From positions 8,734 to 56,402 of the forward strand of contig PLLL01000069.1 of NCBI GenBank assembly GCA_003141235.1: a DNA stretch of 47,669 bases. Direction: 5' to 3'. The position numbers were made by a program, and so were the translations under genes. Source of the stretch: Dehalococcoidia bacterium (GTDB taxonomy: Bacteria > Chloroflexota > Dehalococcoidia > Dehalococcoidales > RBG-16-60-22). Numbering within the stretch: position 1 is the stretch's first letter; the number at the start of each line of letters is the position of its first letter. The notes beneath the pieces were generated by a model, which was not told the origin of the DNA, made no database searches, and saw only the letters and a list, made by a program, of their open reading frames with translations. This document shows positions 1 through 9,123 of the stretch, piece after piece.

Positions 1-14
1 GCTGCTGGCGAAGA

Positions 15-518
15 ATGGCAAAGGTAAACCGCCTGCAATTTAACCGGCGGGACATCGTCTTCGCCGCTATCGTGCTGCTGGTGATTATCGTTGACCAGCT
101 AAGTAAATTCTGGATATTAAACCACCTGCAGCCGGGAGAAGTTCTCTGGGATGCCCGTGTCTTCCGGATTATCCATGTCCTTAATACCGGCGCCGCTTTC
201 GGTATATTCAAAGGCCAAACTCCGATTCTGATTGTCGTTGATTTTATAGGTATCGCTGCCATTTTATTCCTCGTTTTCGGCATGCGCCGTCAGTGGCCGT
301 TTATCGATAAAATGCTGGTACGCACTAGTGTTGCCCTGATTCTGGGCGGCACCATCGGCAATATGATTGACCGCATCCGCGTAGGGCAGGTCACGGACTT
401 TATCGATTTTAAAATCTGGCCGGTATTTAATGTTGCCGATTCGTCGGTGACCATCGGCACGATTCTCCTCGCTTACTGCCTTATATTTTTGGCAGGACGG
501 GTGCAGACTAAGGAATGA
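15..518 (+). CDS. lspA: Lipoprotein signal peptidase II
   Basis: Membrane aspartyl protease that removes the signal peptide from lipidated prolipoproteins. The 167-residue length is normal for the family. Several hydrophobic segments are visible. The family signatures NTGAAFGIF (about residue 58), GNMIDRIRxGxVTDFIDF and FNVADSS carry the two catalytic aspartates. The ATG lies close to the window edge with only a weak upstream purine run, but the N-terminus reads as a typical LspA start. Its stop overlaps the next start by 4 nt (ATGA), so it is translationally coupled to the pseudouridine synthase. The many lipobox proteins in this window are its expected substrates. Confidence 0.97.
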   Translation: MAKVNRLQFNRRDIVFAAIVLLVIIVDQLSKFWILNHLQPGEVLWDARVFRIIHVLNTGAAFGIFKGQTPILIVVDFIGIAAILFLVFGMRRQWPFIDKMLVRTSVALILGGTIGNMIDRIRVGQVTDFIDFKIWPVFNVADSSVTIGTILLAYCLIFLAGRVQTKE

Positions 519-1414
519 GCAGGCAATACAGCTTTATCGCCGATACGCCGGGTATCCGTCTGGACAAGTTCCTCGGAGAGAAGTGCCCGGAGCTTTCCCG
601 CACCCATGCCCAGAAACTTATCGCGGAAGGGCTGGTCACCGTTAACGGGAAAATCGAAAAAGGCAGTCTCAAGCTCAATGCCGGTGATAAAGTTGACCTC
701 ACCATCCCTCCCGAAGCTCCCGCCCATCTGACCCCTGAATCCATACCTTTAAAGATAATTTACGAAGATAACGACCTGATGGTGATTGATAAACCGGCCG
801 GGCTGGCGGTTCATCCGGCGCCGGGACACCCGGAACATACCCTGGCCAACGCTGTAGTGGGTCATATGCCGGAACTGGCGGAAGAAGATGAAGATAATTT
901 AAGGCCGGGCATTGTGCATCGGCTGGATATGGACACCTCCGGCCTGATTCTGGTAGCTAAAAACCGCGTGGCGCAGGCTAATCTTTCCGACCAGTTTAAA
1001 TCGCGCGTGGTTTCCAAGTATTATCAGGCGCTGGTGCAGGGAAAACTAAAACCGGAAACCGGCATTATCGAAGCGAACATCGGGCGTGACCCGCGGAACC
1101 GCCAGCGCATGGCGGTAGTGACGGGCGGGCGTGAGGCGCGTACGGAATACCGCGTCATTAAATACATCGGCAATTATACACTGCTGGAGATTAAGCCCGA
1201 AACGGGGCGTACCCACCAGATAAGAGTGCACCTGGCGGCCATCGGCTTTCCCGTGGTGGGCGATACCACCTACGGCGTGCCATCCCCGCATATAGCGCGG
1301 CAGTTTCTCCATGCCGGCAAGATAAAGTTCAAACTACCCTCCACTGGCGAGTATGTGGAGTTCCAATCGCCTTTACCCCCCGACCTTGAGAAGGCGCTGA
1401 AAGACATTAGCTAA
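515..1414 (+). CDS. rluD: RluA/RluD-family large-subunit rRNA pseudouridine synthase
   Basis: Isomerises uridine to pseudouridine in 23S rRNA. The protein has 299 residues. An S4 RNA-binding domain occupies about residues 14-75 (RLDKFLGEK, then a helix-turn segment). The catalytic domain carries HRLDMDTSGLILVAKN, whose Asp is the nucleophile, and GRTHQIRVHLA. The pairing with lspA is a common bacterial arrangement. RluD is preferred over RluA or RluC because of the S4 domain and the length, but the exact target uridines cannot be read from the sequence. Confidence 0.93.
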   Translation: MSRQYSFIADTPGIRLDKFLGEKCPELSRTHAQKLIAEGLVTVNGKIEKGSLKLNAGDKVDLTIPPEAPAHLTPESIPLKIIYEDNDLMVIDKPAGLAVHPAPGHPEHTLANAVVGHMPELAEEDEDNLRPGIVHRLDMDTSGLILVAKNRVAQANLSDQFKSRVVSKYYQALVQGKLKPETGIIEANIGRDPRNRQRMAVVTGGREARTEYRVIKYIGNYTLLEIKPETGRTHQIRVHLAAIGFPVVGDTTYGVPSPHIARQFLHAGKIKFKLPSTGEYVEFQSPLPPDLEKALKDIS

Positions 1415-1515
1415 AACCTCTTGTATATTCCCTATTTGCATCCTTTCTTTAAACATGGCAAAATAGTGAATAGATATATCGTGATAGCTCTGGGATTCGC
1501 TTAAGGGAGGCGTCT

Positions 1516-2676
1516 ATGCAGTATCGTAAATTCGGCAAACTGGATTGGAAAGTATCGGCCCTGGGCTTCGGCTGTATGCGCCTGCCGGTCATCGGTGAAG
1601 ACCAGTCCAAGATAGATGAGCCCCTGGCTATTAAAATGATTCGTTACGCCATCGATAACGGCGTCAACTACCTGGACTCCGCCTACATGTACCACAATGG
1701 CAACAGCGAACGCGTCCTGTCCAAGGCGCTTAAGGACGGCTACCGCGAGAAGGTTAAAATTGCCACCAAGCTGCCTGCCATGATTATCCAGAAGGCGGAA
1801 GACTTCGACCGGATATTAAACGACCAGATTGAAAAACTAAACATCGGCAAGATAGATTTCTATCTCCTCCACGGCCTGCAAAAAACGTCCTGGACAAAAG
1901 TGCGCGATTTAGGTGTGCTTAAATGGGCGGAAAAACAGATGGCGGATGGGAAGATCGGCCGGCTCGGTTTTTCTTTCCACGATAAATTACCTGTCTTTAA
2001 AGAAATCATCGATTCTTATGATAACTGGGTGCTTTCTCAGGTGCAGTACAACTATATGGATATCAATAATCAGGCCGGTCGCAAGGGCGTGGAATACGCC
2101 GCGAGCAAAGGTCTGGCGGTGGTCGTTATGGAACCGTTACGCGGAGGCAAATTAAGCAAAGAACCGCCGCCTCCGGTAGCCAAAGTTTGGGAAACTGCTC
2201 ACCGCAAGCTCACGCCCGCCGAGTGGGCATTCCAATGGGTTTGGAACCAGCCGGAAATCTCGGTGGCTTTAAGCGGCATGAGCCTGATGGAGCAGGTGGT
2301 ACAAAATATAAAAACCGCCGGACGCTCCGGCCCCAACACGCTTTCTGAACAGGATTTGAAGCTCATCGAACGTGCGCGGAAGGCCTATCAAGGTCTGACT
2401 CCCATACCCTGCACCGACTGCAAATATTGCCAGCCGTGTCCCCACGGCGTAGACATACCGCGTTGCTTTCAGGCCTACAACGACGCCACGATTTATGATG
2501 ATTTAACCGTAGGGCGCAGGATGTATAATGCCCCGTTCTTTAAGCCGGAAAACCACGCCGATAAATGCGAAGAATGCGGCGAATGCCTGGAAAAGTGCCC
2601 GCAGCACATCGCGATACCGGACTGGCTCAAGAAAGTTGATATGGCGTTTAAAATGGATGCACCGCCGAGAGGATAA
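1516..2676 (+). CDS. Aldo/keto reductase with C-terminal 2x[4Fe-4S] ferredoxin domain
   Basis: Two-part oxidoreductase of 386 residues. An aldo/keto reductase barrel fills about residues 1-280, with the tetrad visible as Asp and Tyr in YLDSAYMYH, Lys in IATKLP and His in FYLLHGL. A ferredoxin-like tail (about 295-370) has the cysteine clusters CTDCKYCQPCP and CEECGECLEKCP. Such fusions are common in anaerobes and probably pass electrons between Fe-S clusters and a carbonyl substrate, but the substrate is unknown. The start is supported by AAGGGAGG about 6 nt upstream. It stands alone, with a convergent gene downstream. Confidence 0.92.
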   Translation: MQYRKFGKLDWKVSALGFGCMRLPVIGEDQSKIDEPLAIKMIRYAIDNGVNYLDSAYMYHNGNSERVLSKALKDGYREKVKIATKLPAMIIQKAEDFDRILNDQIEKLNIGKIDFYLLHGLQKTSWTKVRDLGVLKWAEKQMADGKIGRLGFSFHDKLPVFKEIIDSYDNWVLSQVQYNYMDINNQAGRKGVEYAASKGLAVVVMEPLRGGKLSKEPPPPVAKVWETAHRKLTPAEWAFQWVWNQPEISVALSGMSLMEQVVQNIKTAGRSGPNTLSEQDLKLIERARKAYQGLTPIPCTDCKYCQPCPHGVDIPRCFQAYNDATIYDDLTVGRRMYNAPFFKPENHADKCEECGECLEKCPQHIAIPDWLKKVDMAFKMDAPPRG

Positions 2677-2755
2677 AATAAGTAACAAAACTCAAGTAAC
2701 AAGTAACAATGAGAGGAAAGGGGAGGTTTGATACTTGATACTTGTCATTTGCTAC

Positions 2756-3319
2756 TTATTCCTTATATAGCCACTTGCGGAAAATGTACCGGCTGAACCA
2801 CGGCATCACCGCCCAGGTCAAAGCTCCCACTACCAGCGCGCTTGTCAGGATATTCAACAGGTAAAAGTTCCAGTTCAGCTTTAATAGTTCCTCTAACTTA
2901 ACGAACAGGACGGACATTGCGTAAACGGCTAGCGTGGTGATGAGAAACATCTTCCATTGCGGCGGCGTCGTCAGTTCCGGGCACTCAGGGATAGAAAACC
3001 ATGTCTCCATTCCGGTCGCTTCCTGTCGGCTCTTTACAGAGAAAGCGTCTGCCTCGTGCGATAGCTTCTGGCGGATATAGGAATCCTCCCACCTGTGTAC
3101 GGACTCAGCATCCGTAAAGCGCAGTATGGCATGGTATAATCCGGGTTTGCCGGGGCCGGGTGTGAGCATCGTCGCTCCCGTGTTGCCCGGGGCTTCTGTC
3201 GCTGCATCCACCAGCCGGTGCACCCAGGCGATATAGTCCCTGTCGTGCCCCGGTAATACCTGTCGGCTTATCACCACGGTCACCGGTTTTTCCTGAGGCA
3301 TATTAGTTTCATTTTCCAT
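2756..3319 (-). CDS. ABM-domain membrane protein (antibiotic-biosynthesis-monooxygenase-like fold plus two TM helices)
   Basis: A 187-residue protein. The N-terminal ~105 residues resemble the ABM dimeric alpha/beta barrel (VISRQVLPGHDRDYIAW, then GLYHAILRFTDAESVHRWEDS). A linker is followed by two hydrophobic helices (KMFLITTLAVYAMSVLFV and FYLLNILTSALVVGALTWAVM). Proteins of this architecture are widespread and mostly uncharacterised. Monooxygenase activity should not be assumed from the fold. The start is supported by CAGGAG about 8 nt upstream. It is convergent with the aldo/keto reductase gene. Confidence 0.82.
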   Translation of the reverse strand: MENETNMPQEKPVTVVISRQVLPGHDRDYIAWVHRLVDAATEAPGNTGATMLTPGPGKPGLYHAILRFTDAESVHRWEDSYIRQKLSHEADAFSVKSRQEATGMETWFSIPECPELTTPPQWKMFLITTLAVYAMSVLFVKLEELLKLNWNFYLLNILTSALVVGALTWAVMPWFSRYIFRKWLYKE

Positions 3320-3649
3320 TGATAAATCTCCTGCGGAAAATTCAATTCTATTTTGATATTCTAATACCTTTTAAGTCTAAAGCATAGTACTAAAATCACA
3401 TTGTTGTCATTCTGACCCTGAGCGAAGCAGAAGGGGAAGAGGGTAGGGGATTGGTTCATTAATTAAAAATAACCTTGAAAACGAATCTAACTTAACATAA
3501 ACAAAAACAAATCGATGAAGCTAATTAGCTACGAATTGTTTCTAAAAATGGGAGAAATTAAATCCCCGGAATTCCATTTCTGGCAACTTCAGAAGCGGAA
3601 TGTTAAAATGTATCTTAAGGCCTGATTATAAATAGCAGAAAGGTTAACT
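3320..3649. other. Intergenic region with a dispersed-repeat-like segment
   Basis: AT-rich 330-nt gap between the divergent ABM-domain gene and gltX. Around 3403-3445 the phrase TTGTCATTCTGACCCTGAGC, followed by a GAAGCAGAAGGGG purine run, resembles the GTCATTCTGA-GCGAAGC type of intergenic repeat seen in many bacterial genomes. This is from memory, not a search. No ORF with a ribosome site was found. The gltX promoter must lie here, but no convincing -35/-10 pair was fixed. Confidence 0.35.
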
Positions 3650-5128
3650 ATGGATAAACCGGTTCGCGTTCGCTTTGCCCCAAGCCCCACGGGACGCCCT
3701 CACGTAGGCAATATACGCACGGCCATGTTCGATTGGCTCCTCGCCCGCCACACCGGCGGCACGTTCATCCTGCGTATCGAGGATACGGATGTCGAGCGCA
3801 GGGTGGAAGGCGCCGTAGAATACATGATGGACGCCCTCAACTGGCTGGGACTGGATTGGGATGAGGGGCCGGGAAAAGGCGGCGACTACGGTCCATATTA
3901 TCAGTCGCAGCGCCTCGAACTTTACCAGGATGCCGCCGCAAAACTTGTCGCGCAGGGCGATGCCTATTATTGCTATTGCTCCCCCGAACGCCTTGATGCG
4001 ATGCGCAAGGAGCAGGAAGCGCGCAAGCAGTCGCCGGGTTATGACCGGCTTTGCCGTAATTTAAGCCCGCAGGAAAGGGCGGCGAAAGAGGCCGCGGGCA
4101 TCAAACCGGTGGTGCGCTTTAAGGTGCCGCTTGAAGGGCAGACTAAATTCCACGATATCATCTACGGCGATATTACATGCGAGAACAGCAATATTGACGA
4201 CTTCGTGATGCTGAAATCGGATGGCTACCCGACCTATCACCTGGCGAACGTAGTTGACGACTACGCTATGAAAATCAGCCATGTCATTCGTGACGAGGGC
4301 TGGATATCTTCGGCGCCCCGGCATTTAATGATGTACAAAGCTCTTAATTACGAGCCGCCGCAGTATGTCCACCACCCGGTAATTGTAGGGTCTGACCGCG
4401 CTAAGTTAAGCAAGCGCCATGGCGCAACTTCACTTCTCGATTTTAGAAACATGGGCTACCTGCCGGAGGCTATGTTTAATTTTCTCGCTTTAATGGGCTG
4501 GTCGCTGGATGATAAGACCGAGATTATGACCCGCCAGCAGGTTGTTGAAAACTTTTCACTGGAGAGGATGGGGAAGACTGGCGCCTTCTTCAATATAGAA
4601 AAGCTCGACTGGATGAACGGGGTATATATCCGCGGTCTAACTGTTGAAGATTTAACGAACAGGGTACTTCCGTTTCTGGAAAAGGATTTACCGCCAGAGG
4701 TCAAGCGGCCCCTGGACATCAATTATATACGGCAAATAATGCCGCTGATACGGGAGCGGATAAAAACTCTAAAAGATGCGGCTACCTATGCTGACTTCTT
4801 CTTTGTAGATAAGCTGGAATATGAAGCTTCGATGCTTATAGGCAAGAAGATGACCACGGAAACCGCATTAGCGGCTTTGAAAGGTGCTGAAGAGAAACTA
4901 TCCTCACTGGAGAGCTTTGACCATGATCTGTTAGAAGATAGCCTGAGGCATCTCGCCGATGATTTGGGTATCAAGACGGGGCAGCTTTTTAATGTGCTCC
5001 GGGTAGCTTGCACAGCTCGTGATGCTACCCCGCCGCTCTTTGAGACGATGGTCGTGCTGGGTAAAGAAAGATGTCTGAAAAGGATAAAGATTGCGATATC
5101 CAAGCTGGGTAATAACTCGAATTTGTAA
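3650..5128 (+). CDS. gltX: Glutamyl-tRNA synthetase
   Basis: Class Ic aminoacyl-tRNA synthetase that charges tRNA-Glu. The 492-residue length is usual for bacterial GltX. The N-terminus has RFAPSPTGRPHVGN, the HIGH-type motif read here as HVGN, followed by LRIEDTD. The KMSKS loop is KLSKRHG at about residue 250, and an alpha-helical anticodon-binding region follows. AAAGGTTA before the ATG serves as ribosome site. Only 29 nt separate it from glnS, so the two are probably co-transcribed. Confidence 0.96.
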   Translation: MDKPVRVRFAPSPTGRPHVGNIRTAMFDWLLARHTGGTFILRIEDTDVERRVEGAVEYMMDALNWLGLDWDEGPGKGGDYGPYYQSQRLELYQDAAAKLVAQGDAYYCYCSPERLDAMRKEQEARKQSPGYDRLCRNLSPQERAAKEAAGIKPVVRFKVPLEGQTKFHDIIYGDITCENSNIDDFVMLKSDGYPTYHLANVVDDYAMKISHVIRDEGWISSAPRHLMMYKALNYEPPQYVHHPVIVGSDRAKLSKRHGATSLLDFRNMGYLPEAMFNFLALMGWSLDDKTEIMTRQQVVENFSLERMGKTGAFFNIEKLDWMNGVYIRGLTVEDLTNRVLPFLEKDLPPEVKRPLDINYIRQIMPLIRERIKTLKDAATYADFFFVDKLEYEASMLIGKKMTTETALAALKGAEEKLSSLESFDHDLLEDSLRHLADDLGIKTGQLFNVLRVACTARDATPPLFETMVVLGKERCLKRIKIAISKLGNNSNL

Positions 5129-5157
5129 GACAGAAAGGGAGATAGTAAAGGAACTAT

Positions 5158-6849
5158 ATGACTACTGGCGATATAAAACCTGCACATGATTTCATCAGGG
5201 ACATTATCCGTCGAGATATCCAGACAAATAAGTACGATGGTCGGGTACATACCCGGTTTCCACCGGAGCCTAACGCCTACCTGCACATAGGACACGCTAA
5301 GTCTATTTATATCAATTTCAGCATTGCCAATGAGTTCAACGGTCTCTGTAATTTGCGGTTCGATGACACCAATCCCACCAAGGAAGAACAGGAATATATC
5401 GATGCAATCATACGAGATATACGCTGGCTGGGATTCGACTGGGGAGACCGTTTGCACTATGCCTCTGACTACTTTGAGCAAATGTGTGAATATGCTGTGC
5501 AGCTTATCCAGAAAGGCAAGGCATACGTTGATGAGTTAACTGCCGGGGAAATCAGAGAATATCGCGGCACCTTAACCGAGCCAGGTAAGCAGAGCCCATA
5601 TCGAGAACGTCCGATAGAGGAAAACCTTGATTTATTTAAACGCATGCGGGCCGGGGAATTCCCGGATGGCTCATATGTTCTCAGAGCGAAGATCGACATG
5701 GATTCTCCCAATATGAATATGCGTGATCCTGTCATGTATCGCATCCTGCGCGCCAGGCACCCACGCACCGGTGATAAGTGGTGTATCTATCCAATGTACG
5801 ACTGGGCCCACGGCCTCGAAGACTCCATCGAAGGGATTACCCATTCCATCTGTACACTGGAGTTCGAAGACCACCGTCCCCTGTATGACTGGTTTCTGGA
5901 TGAACTGGGAATCTATCATCCTCAGCAGATTGAGTTTGCCAGGCTCAATATAACCTATACCGTAATGAGCAAACGCCTGCTGCTGAAGTTGGTACAGGAC
6001 AAATCCGTACGCGGATTTGACGACCCCCGATTACCAACCCTGTCAGGGTTACGCCGACGTGGCTACACACCGGAGGTTATCCGGAATTTTTGTCAGCATA
6101 CGGGAGTAGCCAAGGCCAATACCACCATTGATGTTGCTTTCCTGGAACATTGCCTCCGGGAGGATTTAAACCAGAAAGCCCAACGTGTTATGGGTGTGCT
6201 GCGTCCGCTGCGTCTGGTAATTGATAACTACCCGGAAGATCAGGTGGAAGAGTTCGACGCAATGAATAATCCCGAGGACCACGCCACAGGAACACGAAAA
6301 GTGCCGTTTTCACGGGTTCTCTATATAGAGCAGGACGATTTCCGGGAGGAGCCACCACCAAAATACTACCGCCTGGCACCGGGCCGTGAGGTAAGATTGA
6401 GGTATGCCTATTTTATTACCTGTGTGGGTATAACAAAAGATGAAAGAAGCGGAGAGATAGTTGAGGTCCACTGTACTTATGACCCGGCTACGCGGGGTGG
6501 TGATGCCTCGGATGGACGCAGGGTCAAATCGACGTTGCACTGGGTCTCTGCCAGGCATGCACTCGAAGCTGAAGTGCGTTTGTATGACCTCCCGTTCAGC
6601 AAGGAAAATCCTATGGATGTGGAAGAGGGTACTGATTTCAGGGCTTATTTTAATCCGAATTCTCTTGAGGTATTGACATCGTGCCGTGTTGAACCCGCTC
6701 TTGCCGATGTTCCATCCGGGAGTAGATACCAGTTCGAAAGAATGGGGTATTTCTGTGTTGACCCCGATTCCTCACCGGGAAAATTGGTATTCAATCGGAT
6801 AGTTTCACTACGGGATACCTGGCTAAAGATACAAAAACAGCAGGAATAA
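5158..6849 (+). CDS. glnS: Glutaminyl-tRNA synthetase
   Basis: Class Ic synthetase that charges tRNA-Gln directly. The protein has 563 residues. The HIGH motif sits in [17 protein letters not shown], and the KMSKS-type loop is VMSKRLL with [18 protein letters not shown] after it, a GlnRS-specific block. Two beta-barrel anticodon domains fill the C-terminus. GlnRS in bacteria is generally explained by transfer from a eukaryotic-type source, and many relatives rely on the GatCAB amidotransferase instead. The stop codon TAA overlaps the next ATG by one base, so it is coupled to the NfeD-like gene. Confidence 0.95.
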   Translation: MTTGDIKPAHDFIRDIIRRDIQTNKYDGRVHTRFPPEPNAYLHIGHAKSIYINFSIANEFNGLCNLRFDDTNPTKEEQEYIDAIIRDIRWLGFDWGDRLHYASDYFEQMCEYAVQLIQKGKAYVDELTAGEIREYRGTLTEPGKQSPYRERPIEENLDLFKRMRAGEFPDGSYVLRAKIDMDSPNMNMRDPVMYRILRARHPRTGDKWCIYPMYDWAHGLEDSIEGITHSICTLEFEDHRPLYDWFLDELGIYHPQQIEFARLNITYTVMSKRLLLKLVQDKSVRGFDDPRLPTLSGLRRRGYTPEVIRNFCQHTGVAKANTTIDVAFLEHCLREDLNQKAQRVMGVLRPLRLVIDNYPEDQVEEFDAMNNPEDHATGTRKVPFSRVLYIEQDDFREEPPPKYYRLAPGREVRLRYAYFITCVGITKDERSGEIVEVHCTYDPATRGGDASDGRRVKSTLHWVSARHALEAEVRLYDLPFSKENPMDVEEGTDFRAYFNPNSLEVLTSCRVEPALADVPSGSRYQFERMGYFCVDPDSSPGKLVFNRIVSLRDTWLKIQKQQE

Positions 6850-7256
6850 TGAATGACAGGGGTGAAATCTCCACTTTAAAAGCCTGGCTGCTTGTCCTGG
6901 CTTCGTTGTTGGACGAGGCTATCTTGCTGGTACTCATTATCCTGGCTTTAAGGTATTTCCATATACAAATTACTTGGCCGATTATCCTGGTAGCCTGGTT
7001 AGCAGTTATTATATTCTTCATTATCATCCACAAAGCGGTAGTGCCCAGCATGCGCCGTAGAAAGGTGACCGGCGCTGACGGAATGATAGGCCTTACTGGT
7101 GAAGTTTCTCAGCCGTTAAGACCACAGGGCGTTATCAAAGTAAAAGGCGAATATTGGAAAGCGAAATCGGTTGATGGTGATGTCGGCATAGGTGACGACG
7201 TAGAAGTGGTAGGGATAAAAGGATTGATTTTAGAAGTAAAGCGTAAAAAAGTATGA
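6849..7256 (+). CDS. Short NfeD-like membrane protein
   Basis: A 135-residue protein. Two N-terminal membrane helices (LLVLASLLDEAILLVLIILAL and WPIILVAWLAVIIFFIII) are followed by a beta-rich OB-fold domain of about 70 residues (GADGMIGLTGEVSQPL, KVKGEYWKAKS, GDDVEVVGIKGLILEV), typical of short NfeD proteins. These usually partner stomatin/SPFH proteins, but no partner is visible here. Both ends overlap neighbours (1 nt with glnS, 4 nt with the radical SAM gene), so it belongs to a tightly coupled operon. Confidence 0.85.
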   Translation: MNDRGEISTLKAWLLVLASLLDEAILLVLIILALRYFHIQITWPIILVAWLAVIIFFIIIHKAVVPSMRRRKVTGADGMIGLTGEVSQPLRPQGVIKVKGEYWKAKSVDGDVGIGDDVEVVGIKGLILEVKRKKV

Positions 7257-8260
7257 GCATCGAACCGGGATATTTAGCTCTATATCGTTCGGGCGAGCTG
7301 GAGCGCCGCGCCGTCGCGCTTGAAGCGCGTTTAGCCGAGTGCGATATCTGCCCCTGGGAATGCGGCGCTAACCGGTTGAAGGGTAAGTACGGCCATTGCA
7401 ACTCGGGCGCCCTGCCTATAGTTTCATCTGTCTGCGCCCATCATGGCGAGGAGCCTGTATTATCCGGCACGCATGGGTCCGGCACCATCTTTTTCGCTAA
7501 CTGCAACATGCGTTGCGTCTACTGCCAGAACTACCAGATAAGCCAGGACCCGAAAGTACAATACAAGAACACAATTGAAACCCGCATCCTGGCGGAGCGC
7601 ATGCTCTATCTCCAGGATGAGCTTAAATGCCACAATATCAACCTGGTGACGCCTTCGCACTTCGTCCCGCAGATTGTCCGCGCTGTATTTGAGGCGGTGG
7701 CGGGGGGACTGCACCTGCCCCTGGTTTATAACACCAGCAGCTATGATTCTCTGAAAACTCTACGCGAGCTTGATGGGATTATAAGTATATATCTAGCAGA
7801 TATACGCTACGCCTCTGATGAATTCGGTCTAAAATACTCGCATGCCCGCGGCTATGTCGAGGTCTCACGCGCTGCGATTAAAGAAATGTACCGGCAGGTC
7901 AGCAACATTGAGGTAGATGATGAAGGCATCGCGCAAAAGGGTTTGATTATACGCCACCTGATATTCCCCAACGGTATTGCCGGCAGCGAGGATGCTCTAA
8001 GCTGGCTCGTAAGGGAGGTTTCACCGGAAGTGACCGTCAGCATTATGTCCCAGTATTATCCGGCGCATAAAGCTGCACGCCATCGTTATCCCGAGTTGGG
8101 GCGTAAGATTACCCCTGAGGAATATAAAGAGGTAACTGACCTGGTGGAAAAACTGGGCATAGAAAACGGCTGGGTGCAGGAAATGTTATCGGCCGAGACC
8201 TATCGGCCCGATTTTTCGGCGGATGAACCGTTCGATAATAAAAAGCGGCGGCGGAGGTAG
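7253..8260 (+). CDS. PflX-like radical SAM protein (COG1313 type)
   Basis: Radical SAM enzyme of 335 residues with the cluster motif CNMRCVYC (C-x3-C-x2-C) at about residue 84. Upstream cysteines in CDICPWECG and the segment YGHCNSG fit the family sometimes annotated as PflX or as pyruvate-formate-lyase-activating-like. The true substrate of this group is not established. The C-terminus (SIYLADIRYASDEFGLKYS, RHLIFPNG) matches the family pattern. Its ATG overlaps the NfeD stop (ATGA). Confidence 0.85.
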   Translation: MSIEPGYLALYRSGELERRAVALEARLAECDICPWECGANRLKGKYGHCNSGALPIVSSVCAHHGEEPVLSGTHGSGTIFFANCNMRCVYCQNYQISQDPKVQYKNTIETRILAERMLYLQDELKCHNINLVTPSHFVPQIVRAVFEAVAGGLHLPLVYNTSSYDSLKTLRELDGIISIYLADIRYASDEFGLKYSHARGYVEVSRAAIKEMYRQVSNIEVDDEGIAQKGLIIRHLIFPNGIAGSEDALSWLVREVSPEVTVSIMSQYYPAHKAARHRYPELGRKITPEEYKEVTDLVEKLGIENGWVQEMLSAETYRPDFSADEPFDNKKRRRR

Positions 8261-8278
8261 TGAACCGGTTCCGATTGG

Positions 8279-8419
8279 CTACTTTTTCTTGCGTTTGGTA
8301 AATCCGAAAGTGATTTTCAGCCCGTTACGAATATCTTTTTTATTGATGTTCTCGATAAATGTCTTGAGAGGGGTAACGGGTTTTTCAATTGCGGTGGATT
8401 CCTTTTTACTCTTAACCAT
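8279..8419 (-). CDS. Possible 46-residue basic small protein
   Basis: The ORF track extends further upstream, but an internal ATG gives a 46-residue peptide ending GLKITFGFTKRKKK. The ATG follows a TATAAT box by only 9 nt and has no Shine-Dalgarno sequence, which would suit a leaderless transcript. It is convergent with the radical SAM gene and divergent from the HIT gene. No homology is recognised. The promoter is the stronger part of the evidence; coding status is uncertain. Confidence 0.4.
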   Translation of the reverse strand: MVKSKKESTAIEKPVTPLKTFIENINKKDIRNGLKITFGFTKRKKK

Positions 8420-8428
8420 ACGGGGAGT

Positions 8429-8458
8429 ATTATAACACATAGTAAGGCATGAAGCCAA
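8429..8458 (-). promoter_or_regulatory. Sigma70-type promoter for the 46-residue ORF
   Basis: On the minus strand TTGGCT (8458-8453) and TATAAT (8434-8429) are separated by 18 nt. The predicted transcription start falls almost on the ATG at 8419, implying a leaderless or near-leaderless message. Confidence 0.45.
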
Positions 8459-8519
8459 GCGTTTGACGCACATTGCCATTGCCGACTAAAATAGCTAATC
8501 GACCGGTAAGGAGATTTAA

Positions 8520-8993
8520 ATGAAATATATCTGGGCGCCGTGGCGTATGCAATATATCAAGAGTGAAAAGCCGAAGGGGTGCATTCTCTGTGACTTGCCC
8601 GCGGAAGATAAAGATAAGCAGAACTATATACTCTATCGCGGCGTGAAAAATTTTATTATGTTGAACAGCTTTCCTTATAATCCCGGTCATCTGCTGGTAG
8701 CGCCTTACCGGCATACCGGGAATATGGATGAGCTTACCGCGGCAGAGCGGAACGAGCATTATGAACTGGTAAGCCGGTGTATTAAGGTTCTTAAAGAGGC
8801 GATGAACCCGGGCGGCTTTAATATCGGTTCAAACCTCGGGAAGATAGCCGGGGCCGGTATTGAGGAGCATTTTCACAGCCATATCGTACCGCGCTGGAAT
8901 GGCGATACCAACTTCATCCCTGTCCTGGCTGATGTCAGGGTCGTGCCGCAGGCGCTGGCCGATACTTATGATGCGCTTTTGGGAAAGTTTTAA
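8520..8993 (+). CDS. HIT-family nucleotide hydrolase/phosphorylase (Ap4A phosphorylase-like)
   Basis: A 157-residue member of the HIT superfamily acting on dinucleoside polyphosphates or nucleotidyl conjugates. The catalytic histidine triad is HFHSHIVPRW at about residue 118. The N-terminal start MKYIWAPWRMQYI and CILC resemble the bacterial and archaeal HIT subgroup annotated as ATP adenylyltransferase/AP4A phosphorylase-like. AAGGAGATTTAA precedes the ATG. It is monocistronic as far as visible. Confidence 0.9.
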   Translation: MKYIWAPWRMQYIKSEKPKGCILCDLPAEDKDKQNYILYRGVKNFIMLNSFPYNPGHLLVAPYRHTGNMDELTAAERNEHYELVSRCIKVLKEAMNPGGFNIGSNLGKIAGAGIEEHFHSHIVPRWNGDTNFIPVLADVRVVPQALADTYDALLGKF

Positions 8994-9044
8994 AATACCA
9001 GGGAAAATCCCATTCCTACGAATATAGAATTACCCGCTTTCAGC

Positions 9045-9074
9045 TTGACAAAAAGACTTCTTTTCAAATATACT
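9045..9074 (+). promoter_or_regulatory. Strong sigma70 promoter of the metal importer operon
   Basis: TTGACA (9045-9050) and TATACT (9069-9074) with an 18-nt spacer, about 50 nt upstream of the binding-protein start. It is among the clearest promoters in the window. Confidence 0.7.
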
Positions 9075-9103
9075 TGCAACTGGATGCAATAACAATAAGT
9101 TGC
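9074..9103 (+). promoter_or_regulatory. Candidate metal-regulator operator
   Basis: Immediately after the -10 box, TTGCA-ACTGGA-TGCAA (9074-9089) forms an inverted repeat. A second half-site, AGTTGC (9098-9103), is inverted relative to GCAACT (9076-9081). The position is right for a repressor of Zur, MntR or ArsR type to block transcription. The sequence matches no consensus I can name with certainty, and no regulator gene is adjacent. Confidence 0.4.
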
Positions 9104-9123
9104 GTTAATTTATTATCATAGAA

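Noticed and set aside
4786-5481. 231-codon minus-strand ORF across the gltX/glnS junction
   Set aside because: It lies antisense to two certain synthetase genes, has no ribosome site, and its composition is that of a shadow frame.
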